13,612 nt of DNA from Flavobacteriaceae bacterium (GCA_002690085.1 NZDM01000007.1:7128-20739); one strand, 5' to 3'; positions 1 to 7,088 are shown, counted from the first letter of the stretch. Numbers and translations: made by a program. Notes: generated from the letters alone by a model not told the origin.

Positions 1-317
1 GAATCGTTGCCTGAATTTATTTCGGAGAGTAAACCCGCAATTTCTTCTCTCAAAATAAGATTTAATTCCTCTATGCCTAAATATTTATCCTTGGCAACTC
101 GCGCTTCAATGCGATCGATGATCTTGAGCGTTGTTTCAACACCTACATCGCTAGTAACCAATACTTCTTCAAGATTATCTAAAACACTATCGTCAACTTT
201 AGATTTTCCGGCAACTGCTTTTCCTAGTTTTTCAAAAAAACTGGATTTAGATTTTTCCAACCCTTTGTCGAGGGTTGCCTTTTTTTCGGATGAAAATATC
301 TTTTTAAAAAAACTCAT
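1..317 (-). CDS. ftsY: Signal recognition particle receptor FtsY, N-terminal part (runs off left edge)
   Basis: FtsY is the membrane-associated SRP receptor GTPase that docks ribosome-nascent chain-SRP complexes at the Sec translocon. Only about 105 codons are present, reading from an ATG at 317-315 off the left edge. The visible part begins MSFFKKIFSSEKK, then a basic/amphipathic stretch, then the four-helix N domain with the typical run DNLEEVLVTSDVGVETT at about residues 47-63. The GTPase (G) domain lies outside the window. There is almost no acidic A domain before the N domain, a short form seen in many non-enterobacterial FtsY proteins. It lies downstream of rpmB-rpmG-DUF4295 on the same strand, the usual Bacteroidota order, but a terminator-like hairpin separates it from that unit. 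Assignment rests on the N-domain sequence and the gene neighbourhood. Confidence 0.9.
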   Translation of the reverse strand, partial: MSFFKKIFSSEKKATLDKGLEKSKSSFFEKLGKAVAGKSKVDDSVLDNLEEVLVTSDVGVETTLKIIDRIEARVAKDKYLGIEELNLILREEIAGLLSEINSGND

Positions 318-367
318 GAGAACTATAGTTATGGAATAATTAGCTGTTTTGCAAGTTACTAAAAATA

Positions 368-396
368 AAAAGCCGCTTTGGATAAAAGCAGCTTTT
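368..396 (-). terminator. Intrinsic terminator after the L28-L33-DUF4295 unit
   Basis: This is a hairpin between the DUF4295 stop and the ftsY start. An outer 6-bp arm (AAAAGC/GCTTTT) and an inner 5-bp arm (GCTTT/AAAGC) are separated by one C-A mismatch, with a five-base loop at 380-384. Reading leftward, the stem is followed by a T-rich run (complement of 361-367), as expected for a rho-independent terminator of the minus-strand ribosomal-protein unit. It may be leaky, because ftsY lies immediately beyond and I see no convincing promoter for it. Confidence 0.65.
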
Positions 397-417
397 AAGT
401 ATAATGTTTATGGTATT

Positions 418-570
418 TTACTTCTTGTTTAAGAAGTCATTGACTCTTTCTGGAGACATGATAGATTCCACAAAGATATAGGCCCCAGTTTTTGGAGACT
501 TTACCATTTTAATGGCTTTTGTAAGGCGCTTAGAGCCTGTTTGTAATGTTGCAACTGATTTCTTTGCCAT
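418..570 (-). CDS. DUF4295 family small basic protein (probable Bacteroidota-specific ribosomal protein)
   Basis: This 50-residue basic protein (starts MAKKSVATLQTGSKRLTKAI, ends DFLNKK) is read from ATG at 570-568 to TAA. It is Lys/Arg-rich, with a central segment MVKSPKTGAYIFVESIMS, and lacks signal or membrane segments. It matches the DUF4295 family of Bacteroidota, which sits next to rpmB and rpmG. It starts 8 bases after the rpmG stop, so it is clearly cotranscribed with L33. The cryo-EM structure of the Flavobacterium johnsoniae ribosome revealed an extra large-subunit protein named bL38. From memory I believe it corresponds to this family, but I cannot verify that here. Size, charge and operon position all fit a ribosomal protein. 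The family assignment is firm; the ribosomal role is inferred. Confidence 0.85.
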   Translation of the reverse strand: MAKKSVATLQTGSKRLTKAIKMVKSPKTGAYIFVESIMSPERVNDFLNKK

Positions 571-578
571 GATTCAAA

Positions 579-761
579 TTATTTAATTTCTTTGTGTACC
601 GTCATACGCTTTAAAATGGGATTAAATTTTTTAATCTCCATGCGGTCTGGTGTATTCTTTTTATTTTTTGTTGTAATGTATCTCGAAGTTCCTGGTTGAC
701 CAGAAGCTTTGTGCTCTGTACATTCTAAAATCACTTGAATTCTGTTTCCTTTCTTTGCCAT
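579..761 (-). CDS. rpmG: 50S ribosomal protein L33 (bL33)
   Basis: This 60-residue large-subunit ribosomal protein binds near the E site of 23S rRNA. It begins MAKKGNRIQVILECTEHK and contains SRYITTKNKKNTPDRMEIKK, the core of bL33, with a basic C-terminus (PILKRMTVHKEIK). Length matches the family. It has only one cysteine (in ECTEHK) and no CxxC pairs, so it is the zinc-independent C-minus form. It lies 21 bases downstream of rpmB and 8 bases upstream of the DUF4295 gene, all on the minus strand and presumably one transcript. Confidence 0.96.
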   Translation of the reverse strand: MAKKGNRIQVILECTEHKASGQPGTSRYITTKNKKNTPDRMEIKKFNPILKRMTVHKEIK

Positions 762-782
762 AATCGTTTAGACTTTAATGGA

Positions 783-1019
783 TTATTTTAAAAACCCTTT
801 TGATTTTGCTTCTTTGATGGCTGCAGATATACCAATTTTATTGATTGTTTTCAATGCAGCAGCAGATACTTTTAAAGTAACCCACTTGTCTTCTTCAGGG
901 ATATAGAAACGTTTTTTCAAAAGATTGGCGTTAAATTTACGCTTGGTTCTGTTCAAAGACTTAGAAACATTGTTCCCAACCATTGATTTCTTCCCAGTAA
1001 GTTCACATATTCTAGACAT
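783..1019 (-). CDS. rpmB: 50S ribosomal protein L28 (bL28)
   Basis: This 78-residue protein of the large ribosomal subunit is the first gene of the L28-L33-DUF4295 unit. It begins MSRICELTGKKSMVGNNVSK, the canonical bL28 start, followed by the RTKRKFNANL segment and the WVTLKVSAAALKTINKIG core, with a C-terminus of KEAKSKGFLK. Only one cysteine is present, so it is the zinc-free form, matching the zinc-free L33 beside it. Its leader is AT-rich with no Shine-Dalgarno sequence, as expected for Bacteroidota. A promoter with 19-base spacing lies about 40 bases upstream. Confidence 0.97.
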   Translation of the reverse strand: MSRICELTGKKSMVGNNVSKSLNRTKRKFNANLLKKRFYIPEEDKWVTLKVSAAALKTINKIGISAAIKEAKSKGFLK

Positions 1020-1060
1020 GATCTTTATTTTTTAAAGTTTTGTTGTTTCAAAACGAGGTG

Positions 1061-1090
1061 CGAAAATACGAAATCTTCGTAAGTTCACAA
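1061..1090 (-). promoter_or_regulatory. Bacteroidota-type promoter for rpmB-rpmG-DUF4295
   Basis: On the minus strand there is a TTG (-33 element) at 1090-1088, then exactly 19 bases, then TATTTTCG at 1068-1061. The Bacteroidota sigma-A consensus is TTG-N19-TAnnTTTG, so the -7 box deviates at one position. Transcription would begin just inside the gap before rpmB, giving a leader of roughly 35 bases. The -33 element lies about 11 bases past the cinA stop, so the ribosomal-protein unit has a separate promoter. Confidence 0.6.
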
Positions 1091-1101
1091 ATTTTGTTTA
1101 C

Positions 1102-2349
1102 TCAATTTTTAAAAATTTCTTTTTGAATCAAGGTGAGTGCCATATTTAAAGTTTTGATCATGATGCGGTGCCGCTGGTTTCCTAAAGTGTATTCTTGAGC
1201 ATAAACTTGATTGGGCGTTGCAATCGCAATATAAACTGTTCCAATCTCCGCATCAGAATCGCCTTTTGAAGGACCTGCATTTCCAGTGGTGGCAATGGCA
1301 TAATCTGAGTTGAACAATTTCTGAACGCCTGAAGCCATGGCTTTTGCGACTTCTAGACTCACCACAGAATGATTGTCAATGAGTGTCTTGTCAACGCCCA
1401 ATACCGCTGTTTTAATTTGAGTATCATAAGCAACGACCCCACCTTTGAAATACTTGGAGGCTCCAGGGTGATTTGTAAATTGAGCGGCGATTTTTCCTCC
1501 TGTACAACTTTCTGCGACCGCAAGGGTTTTATCGATGTTAACCAACTGATTTCCAATTATTTGTTCTATGGAATTGTCTTCTTCAAAACCTACAAAAACA
1601 TCAGATATTTGCGGAATGAGTGTTTGGATTTCTTCAGCCATTGATTTTTCAACCAATTCTTTGTCAAATCCTTTCGAAGACAATCGCAATCGCACGCGCC
1701 CAAGATTTGGCAAATAGGCCAATTTAATTGTACTAGGGAGATTGGTTTCCCAATCTGATATGCGATCGGCGATGATGCTCTCCCCTACGCCATAGGTCAA
1801 AAGCGTTTTATGTAAAATAAAAGGCAATTCAAAGGCCTCTGAAAGTCGTGGGAGTACTTCGTTTTGAAGCAGGGCTTTCATCTCAAACGGTACCCCTGGA
1901 AGTGCTATAAAAACAGTGCCCTCTTTTTCCATCCACATTCCTGGTGCAGTCCCTGATGCGTTCATGAGAACTGTAGCTTTAGAAGGTACTAAAGCTTGAT
2001 CCAAATTAACCTGCAAAAGCGGTTGCTTGATGTATTTTTTCCAAATGTCTTTGATATGCGCCAGTACGGCAGAATCTGAAACAAGTTGGTCTTGAAAAAA
2101 CTCAACAAATGTAGTTTTGGTTATGTCGTCTTTTGTGGGGCCTAACCCCCCTGTTAAAAGCACCAAATCAGAATTGGCCTGTGCCCTATTTAAAGCATCT
2201 AAAATATGTGATTTCTCATCTTGAACAGAAGTTATTTGATGGATGGAAATACCAATTTTATTTAAGGCTTTGGCAATGAAGGTTGAGTTGGTGTCTACAA
2301 TTTGCCCAATTAATATTTCGTCTCCAATGGTAATAATTTCAGCCTTCAT
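1102..2349 (-). CDS. cinA: CinA family nicotinamide-nucleotide amidohydrolase (competence/damage-inducible protein A)
   Basis: This is a 415-residue two-domain CinA protein. Residues 1-170 form a MoaB/MoCF-like domain with ITIGDEILIGQIVDTN at the start, the TGGLGPTKDD loop at 66-75, and LPGVPFEMK at 150-158. Residues about 258-415 form the PncC-type amidase domain with AESCTGG at 279-285, putative catalytic Ser281, then GGVVAYD and ATTGNAGP (353-360). Members deamidate NMN to nicotinate mononucleotide (pyridine nucleotide salvage), and the N domain of some hydrolyses ADP-ribose. Length is normal for full CinA. Its ATG directly follows the TAA of the FAH gene, so it is the last, probably translationally coupled, gene of the E2-exonuclease-FAH-cinA operon. 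The older competence name comes from Streptococcus and need not apply here. Confidence 0.93.
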   Translation of the reverse strand: MKAEIITIGDEILIGQIVDTNSTFIAKALNKIGISIHQITSVQDEKSHILDALNRAQANSDLVLLTGGLGPTKDDITKTTFVEFFQDQLVSDSAVLAHIKDIWKKYIKQPLLQVNLDQALVPSKATVLMNASGTAPGMWMEKEGTVFIALPGVPFEMKALLQNEVLPRLSEAFELPFILHKTLLTYGVGESIIADRISDWETNLPSTIKLAYLPNLGRVRLRLSSKGFDKELVEKSMAEEIQTLIPQISDVFVGFEEDNSIEQIIGNQLVNIDKTLAVAESCTGGKIAAQFTNHPGASKYFKGGVVAYDTQIKTAVLGVDKTLIDNHSVVSLEVAKAMASGVQKLFNSDYAIATTGNAGPSKGDSDAEIGTVYIAIATPNQVYAQEYTLGNQRHRIMIKTLNMALTLIQKEIFKN

Positions 2350-2961
2350 TTACTTGACTTTTATGGAGAAGAATTCATCGTTTTCTATGAATCCGGTTAA
2401 AATATCACCAGTAGCGACTGCACCAACACCCAATGGCGTTCCTGTAAAGATAACATCTCCAATTTTAAGGGTAAAAAATTGGGACACATGCGCAATGATG
2501 GCATCGATATTCCAAAGCATTTGTTTGGTATTTCCAGTCTGTACAATAGCATCGTTCTTTTTGAGATGAAATGCTATATTGTTTAAATCTTTAAATTTTG
2601 ATTTTGAAACCCATTTGCCAATGACTGCTGAACCGTCAAAAGATTTGGCTTTTTCCCAAGGTAATCCCTTTTCCTTTAAATCTTCTTGTAAATCTCTAGC
2701 AGTAAAATCAATTCCTAAACCAATATGATCGTAATATTTGTGGGCAAATTCGGGAGCGATGTACTTCCCAACTCTGTTAATTTTTACAAGAATTTCAAGT
2801 TCGTATTGAACATTATCTGAAAAATCAGGAATAAAAAAGGGCTGTTTCTTTAAAAGTATGGAGGTGTCCGGTTTTAAAAAAACAATTGGGGCATCAGGGG
2901 TTTCGTTTTGAAGCTCTGCAATGTGATTACTGTAATTACGGCCAATACAAATCAGTTTCAT
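2350..2961 (-). CDS. Fumarylacetoacetate hydrolase (FAH) family protein
   Basis: This 203-residue protein is a compact single-domain member of the FAH superfamily. The start is typical (MKLICIGRNYSNHIAEL). The metal-binding acidic residues are visible as E54 and E56 in YELEILVKI and D85 in GLGIDFTARDLQ. WEKAKSFDGSAVIG (102-115) and IFTGTPLGVG (171-180) are family signatures. Members of this size class include FAHD1/YcgM-like acylpyruvate hydrolases, oxaloacetate decarboxylases and oxaloacetate tautomerases. Which activity this one has cannot be read from sequence. It has no signal peptide and is cytosolic. Its ATG touches the stop of the exonuclease gene (TAA|ATG), and its own TAA touches the cinA ATG, so it is tightly embedded in the operon. 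Confidence 0.88.
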   Translation of the reverse strand: MKLICIGRNYSNHIAELQNETPDAPIVFLKPDTSILLKKQPFFIPDFSDNVQYELEILVKINRVGKYIAPEFAHKYYDHIGLGIDFTARDLQEDLKEKGLPWEKAKSFDGSAVIGKWVSKSKFKDLNNIAFHLKKNDAIVQTGNTKQMLWNIDAIIAHVSQFFTLKIGDVIFTGTPLGVGAVATGDILTGFIENDEFFSIKVK

Positions 2962-3738
2962 TTAAAGTAATTTCTGATTAAAAGCCCGTAATTTAATGGC
3001 CGTTAAAACCTTTTTTGTGAACAGTGGGAAATCAGCATCTAACAACCAACCAAAATAACCAGGTTCTTTTTGTAAAACTTCTGTTACCTTTTTCCCTTTG
3101 TGTTTTCCAAATGAAAAACATTCGTCACCGTCTTCATCAAAACGTATAAAACCTGCAAAATCCGCAAACTTTTGTCGGGTACTAAATTGTGCCAAGAACT
3201 TGGTATCATTCTCAAGCGCATCGTATCGGTCTAATTGCGCTTTTAAAACTTCATAAGTGGCAATGGTATCAGCTTCAGCACTGTGGGCATTTTCTAAATT
3301 TTTATCACAATAAAACTTATATGCGGCCGTCAAAGTGCGCTGTTCCATTTTGTGAAAAATGGTCTGAACATCTACAGATTGTCTGTTTTTCATATCAAAA
3401 TCAAGGCCAGCACGAAGCATTTCTTCAGCTAAAATTGGAATGTCAAAACGGTTGGAATTAAAGCCCCCTAAATCGGCATCTACAATCCAGGAATTGACCT
3501 CCTTGGCCAGCATTTTAAAGGTTGGGGCATCTGCAACTTTTTCATTTGAAATACCATGAATGGCTGCAGATTCCGCTGGAATGGGCATTTCTGGATTGAC
3601 CAACCATGTTTTTTTTTCTTCTTTTCCGTTGGGGAAAACTTTTAAAATAGAAATTTCAACAATTCTATCAGAAGTAATGCTGACGCCGGTTGTTTCTAAG
3701 TCGAAGAAACAAATTGGTTTTTTTAAATTTAATTGCAT
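2962..3738 (-). CDS. DEDDh-type 3'-5' exonuclease with ExoX-like C-terminal domain
   Basis: This 258-residue protein has an N-terminal RNase T/DnaQ-like exonuclease domain at 8-170. All five DEDDh residues are visible: D13 and E15 in FFDLETTG, D99 in NSNRFDIPIL, H152 and D157 in AHSAEADTIATYE. After a linker, residues 205-245 (FSFGKHKGKKVTEVLQKEP, then GYFGWLLDADFP) resemble the small C-terminal module found in exodeoxyribonuclease X-like proteins, thought to contact DNA. It lacks the polymerase and clamp-binding regions of PolC, so it is a free exonuclease for repair or proofreading-type trimming rather than a clear DnaQ subunit. It lies 4 bases after the E2 gene and abuts the FAH gene (TAA|ATG). 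Confidence 0.88.
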   Translation of the reverse strand: MQLNLKKPICFFDLETTGVSITSDRIVEISILKVFPNGKEEKKTWLVNPEMPIPAESAAIHGISNEKVADAPTFKMLAKEVNSWIVDADLGGFNSNRFDIPILAEEMLRAGLDFDMKNRQSVDVQTIFHKMEQRTLTAAYKFYCDKNLENAHSAEADTIATYEVLKAQLDRYDALENDTKFLAQFSTRQKFADFAGFIRFDEDGDECFSFGKHKGKKVTEVLQKEPGYFGWLLDADFPLFTKKVLTAIKLRAFNQKLL

Positions 3739-3742
3739 CTGT

Positions 3743-5113
3743 TTATATTGGTCTGTTTTCGTCCCAAGATTCTAAAAGTTCCTTGACGGTTTTGATAAAT
3801 TGACCGCCTAACGCCCCATTGACCACTCTGTGGTCGTAGGAATGCGATAAAAACATTTTTTGACGAATGCCTATAAAGTCACCCGCTTCTGTCTCAATTA
3901 CTGATGGTACTTTTCGAATGTTCCCTAAGGCTAAAATTCCAACTTGTGGTTGGTTGATAATAGGAGTGCCCATAATGCTTCCAAACCCACCCACATTGGT
4001 CACAGTGTAAGTGCCGTCTTGAACGTCGTCTGGATTGAGTTGATTGTTTCTTGCACGGACTGCCAAATCATTGACACGTTTGGTCAATCCCATCAAATTC
4101 AGCTGGTCCGCTTGTTTGATAACGGGAACGATCAAATTGCCATCGGCCAATGCTGTTGCCATCCCAAGATTTATGGATTTGTGTTTTATAATGTGATCGC
4201 CGTCTACAGAAATATTCAGCATGGGATGTAGGGTCAGTGCTTTAGCGACTGCTTCCATAAAAATAGGCGTAAATGTGATTTTCATCCCATAACTTTCTTG
4301 AAATTTCGCCTTTATTTTATTGCGCCAATTCCAAACTTTAGTCACGTCCACTTCTATAAAAGACTGAACGTGTGCCGAAGTCTGAACAGAATTCATCATG
4401 TGTTTAGCCACGAGTTTGCCCATACGAGTCATCTCAATAATTTCATCTGAAGAACTGTTGGATTGAGCCGTTTCTGACTGCATTGAAGTGGCTTCGATAT
4501 TTATAAAATTTGATGGTGTAGAAACAATTGGATTCGCGACTGCAGGCTTATTATCATTGGAGGTAGGCTGCGTATTTTGTCTGTTGTCCAAATAATCTAA
4601 AATATCCGTTTTGGTCACACGGCCATCTTTGCCACTTCCTGAAATTTGATCCAATTCGGCTTGAGAAATACCTTCTTTTTTAGCAATATTTTTCACCAAA
4701 GGTGAATAAAATCGATTGCTATTAGAGCTGACAGACGCCACAAAAGATTTTGCAGCAGATACCGTTGCTTCGAGTGCATCAATTTCGTCTGAGGATTGAT
4801 TATTGCTAGGTTTAACAGCGCTTTTATCCTCTTTTTCAACGCTAACCTCCAAGGAAGGTTCGCGAACATCGGCATCAGTTTCAATGATGGCAAAGGTTTG
4901 ACCCACTTCTACCACCGCATCGGCATCAAACATCTTTTCTATGAGAATACCACTCACCTCACTAGGGACATCACTGTCGACTTTATCTGTTGAAATTTCC
5001 ACAACAGACTCATCAACTTCTATCCGGTCTCCAATGTCTTTTAACCATGTGTTAATCGTCGCTTCCGCAACGCTCTCTCCCATTTTGGGAAGTTTGAGCT
5101 CAAATTTTGCCAT
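3743..5113 (-). CDS. 2-oxo acid dehydrogenase E2 component (dihydrolipoyl acyltransferase)
   Basis: This 456-residue E2 is the acyl-transferring core of a 2-oxo acid dehydrogenase complex. It carries one lipoyl domain (2-78) with the lipoylated Lys44 in EISTDKVDSD. A Ser/Glu-rich linker follows, then a peripheral-subunit-binding domain (136-176: FYSPLVKNIAKKEGIS, GSGKDGRVTKTDIL). A second polar linker leads to the acyltransferase domain (225-452) with GGFGSIMGTPIINQPQ and SHSYDHRVVNGALGG. The catalytic His is H428. The HxxxDG motif reads H-RVV-N-G, with Asn432 instead of Asp. The overall type is closest to branched-chain (BCKDH-like) E2s of flavobacteria; the substrate is not certain, and no E1 or E3 gene is nearby. 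It is first in its operon, behind the promoter at 5147-5177. Confidence 0.9.
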   Translation of the reverse strand: MAKFELKLPKMGESVAEATINTWLKDIGDRIEVDESVVEISTDKVDSDVPSEVSGILIEKMFDADAVVEVGQTFAIIETDADVREPSLEVSVEKEDKSAVKPSNNQSSDEIDALEATVSAAKSFVASVSSNSNRFYSPLVKNIAKKEGISQAELDQISGSGKDGRVTKTDILDYLDNRQNTQPTSNDNKPAVANPIVSTPSNFINIEATSMQSETAQSNSSSDEIIEMTRMGKLVAKHMMNSVQTSAHVQSFIEVDVTKVWNWRNKIKAKFQESYGMKITFTPIFMEAVAKALTLHPMLNISVDGDHIIKHKSINLGMATALADGNLIVPVIKQADQLNLMGLTKRVNDLAVRARNNQLNPDDVQDGTYTVTNVGGFGSIMGTPIINQPQVGILALGNIRKVPSVIETEAGDFIGIRQKMFLSHSYDHRVVNGALGGQFIKTVKELLESWDENRPI

Positions 5114-5146
5114 AGTTGGTGTTTATAATGGGAGTAATTCGCAATG

Positions 5147-5177
5147 CAAAACTAACTAAAATTACGGATATAATCAA
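5147..5177 (-). promoter_or_regulatory. Promoter for the E2-exonuclease-FAH-cinA operon
   Basis: On the minus strand TTG (5177-5175) is followed by 20 bases and then TAGTTTTG (5154-5147), a perfect match to the Bacteroidota -7 box TAnnTTTG with normal spacing. It lies in the gap between the glycosyltransferase stop and the E2 start. The predicted leader is about 30 bases, AT-rich, without a Shine-Dalgarno sequence. This makes E2 the start of a new transcription unit rather than a continuation of recR-glycosyltransferase. Confidence 0.7.
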
Positions 5178-5193
5178 TTATTTATAGGGATGT

Positions 5194-6303
5194 TCAAGAT
5201 AAAAATTCATTGAAAAGAACCACCTCTCCCCTTTGGTTAGAAACATCACTTCCCACACAATATTGGCTGTTTTTTGGCCATATCTTAAAAGAATTTCGAG
5301 GGAATGAAGTCGTCGAAATTTTACTTAAAATGGCTTTAAAAGTTTCAACATTCGCATCCAAAACCAAATCATAGGAAACGCCTGGTGTGAGCATTTCTAA
5401 AGATTTTATAATTCTCGCGTTTTTTAAATTAACCAATGCTTCATCAGAATGCGGATTTAGAAAGGCGATTTCTTTGCGATTCGCCAGAAGAATTGGAGGG
5501 CTTGACATGAAATAGGGTGCCATTTTTGTCGCTGTATTGACAGCCCATCGCATTAAAAAGTTAGATTCAAAATGCTTGCTATGGAATAGCTGCATGGCCT
5601 TGTAAAATCTTCTATAATAAATTTTGTTTTTTGGAGAACTTTCTCCTTTGAAATGCAGCAGAGTCGATGCCCCATAATAATAATTATTTCTGTTCATTTT
5701 TAATGCTCTATAGCAGAGATCAATGTCCTCTCCGTACATGAAAAAATCCTCATCAAAACCATTCAGGGCTGTAAAAAGTTCTCGTCGCATGAGCATAAAA
5801 GCACCCGTTAAAACAGCAACTTCAGCAATTGAATTTTGATCCACCGCAGTCGCATAATAAGATTTTCCATTTCCCAAAAGTTTACCTAGAGCCGAAGAAA
5901 GTTTAGGAATATTGCGCTTGCATTCTGGTAGAAATTTACCGGAACCATCCATAAAACGGCAACCTACAATCCCTAAATTGGTTTTGGTATCTGAAAACTT
6001 TAAGATTTTTTGAAAAGTATCTTCTGCAACAACCGTATCTGGATTTAAAATGCATAAATACTCACCTTTGGCCAAACCAGCAGCCAAATTATTGCCCTTT
6101 GAAAACCCAATGTTTTCATTGTTCTCAATAAGTTTAACTTCTGGAAATAACGATTTCACCATGGTACAACTGTCATCAGAGGAGTTGTTATCAATAACGA
6201 TGATTTCGGAAGAAATACCTTTTAAAGAGGCTTGGACACTTTGCAAGCACAGCTCTAAAAAAAAGCGAACATTGTAATTGAGAATGACGACAGATATTTT
6301 CAA
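5194..6303 (-). CDS. Family 2 glycosyltransferase with extra C-terminal domain
   Basis: This 369-residue GT2 (GT-A fold) enzyme transfers a sugar from a nucleotide donor. It begins MKISVVILNYN, with VIDNNSSDDS at 36-45, a metal-binding NPD motif at 87-89 (CILNPDTVV), LTGAFMLMRRELF at 165-177 and GFDEDFFMYGEDIDLCYR at 182-199, the catalytic-base region typical of rhamnosyltransferase-like (WbbL-type) enzymes. H217 follows in LHFKGES. No clear membrane helix is seen. Residues about 270-369 extend beyond the usual core (ending near 265) and have no recognisable function. The likely role is cell-surface or exopolysaccharide synthesis; donor and acceptor are unknown. It starts 5 bases after the recR stop, so it is probably cotranscribed with recR. 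Confidence 0.9.
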   Translation of the reverse strand: MKISVVILNYNVRFFLELCLQSVQASLKGISSEIIVIDNNSSDDSCTMVKSLFPEVKLIENNENIGFSKGNNLAAGLAKGEYLCILNPDTVVAEDTFQKILKFSDTKTNLGIVGCRFMDGSGKFLPECKRNIPKLSSALGKLLGNGKSYYATAVDQNSIAEVAVLTGAFMLMRRELFTALNGFDEDFFMYGEDIDLCYRALKMNRNNYYYGASTLLHFKGESSPKNKIYYRRFYKAMQLFHSKHFESNFLMRWAVNTATKMAPYFMSSPPILLANRKEIAFLNPHSDEALVNLKNARIIKSLEMLTPGVSYDLVLDANVETFKAILSKISTTSFPRNSFKIWPKNSQYCVGSDVSNQRGEVVLFNEFLS

Positions 6304-6308
6304 AATAA

Positions 6309-6926
6309 CTAGGATTTAAAGGAAATCTCGAAAGGCACTCTGTTGGTAATGCTTCTTCCCAAAGTGACCTCATCTGCATATTCTAATTCATCTCCTACTG
6401 AAATACCACGGGCGATGGTAGACATTGTTATACCTGTATCTTGAATTTGCTTGTAAATATAAAAGTTGGTGGTATCGCCTTCCATGGTAGAACTCAATGC
6501 AAAAATGATTTCCTTAATAGTTCCTGATTCTACTTTTTTAACCAAACTTTGGATGTTTAAATCATTTGGGCCAATTCCATCCATGGGAGATATTTTACCA
6601 CCCAAAACATGGTAAATGCCCTTAAAACTGGCCGTACTTTCAATGGCCAAAACATCGCGAATGTCTTCAACGACACAAATGGTACTTTGGTTTCTATTGG
6701 GGTTTGCGCAAATTTCACATATATCTTTGTCAGAAATATTATGACATGAATTGCAAAAATTAATTTGCTCACGCATTTCTGTTAAAGCGTTGGAAAGTTG
6801 ATTTGTTTGGGCTTGTGGCTGTCGCATCAAATGCAATACAAGACGCAAAGCAGTGCGGCGGCCTATCCCTGGCAGCTGAGCAACTTCACTGACAGCATTT
6901 TGTAATAATTTCGAAGAGAATTCCAT
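6309..6926 (-). CDS. recR: Recombination mediator RecR
   Basis: This 205-residue protein matches the family's usual ~200. RecR acts with RecO (and RecF) to load RecA on SSB-coated gaps. The N-terminal helix-hairpin-helix is LPGIGRRTALRLVLHL (18-33). The zinc finger cysteines are C58, C61, C70 and C73 (CNSC and CEIC). The TOPRIM domain starts at CVVEDIRD (84-91) with E87, and the terminal Walker-B-like segment GISVGDELEYADEVTLGRS is at 174-192. All key features are intact. The gene is divergent from the symporter at 7089, with a 162-base AT-rich gap between them. The glycosyltransferase gene follows at 5 bases. Confidence 0.97.
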   Translation of the reverse strand: MEFSSKLLQNAVSEVAQLPGIGRRTALRLVLHLMRQPQAQTNQLSNALTEMREQINFCNSCHNISDKDICEICANPNRNQSTICVVEDIRDVLAIESTASFKGIYHVLGGKISPMDGIGPNDLNIQSLVKKVESGTIKEIIFALSSTMEGDTTNFYIYKQIQDTGITMSTIARGISVGDELEYADEVTLGRSITNRVPFEISFKS

Positions 6927-7029
6927 CGTTGGCTTCGTTGTTATAATTTTAAAAAATCTGTTTCCTTTTTAACAAATGAAAAATTCTAAAAAAACCCTAA
7001 GGAAACTGTCAGGTTGCCATAGAAAATTA

Positions 7030-7037
7030 TACATTTG
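7030..7037 (+). promoter_or_regulatory. Putative -7 box for the sodium:solute symporter gene
   Basis: TACATTTG is a perfect match to TAnnTTTG and lies about 52 bases before the symporter start in the recR-symporter divergent gap. No TTG is found at 17-23 bases upstream. The nearest one (7014-7016) is only 13 bases away, so this is a half-supported promoter. Confidence 0.4.
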
Positions 7038-7088
7038 ATGTAGGTCTTAAATGGAATTGTTAAGCCTTACAAATATAAATTTATTAAG

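Noticed and set aside
7..339. A 110-codon plus-strand open frame near the left edge
   Set aside because: It is antisense to the ftsY N domain, which gives a clear family match on the minus strand.
3806..3832. Catalytic loss in the E2 because of Asn432
   Set aside because: A natural Asn is known at this position in an active E2 (Azotobacter E2p), and the catalytic His428 is intact.
6973..6980. Possible recR -7 box on the minus strand (TTCATTTG)
   Set aside because: It lacks the consensus TA and has no TTG at suitable spacing upstream.
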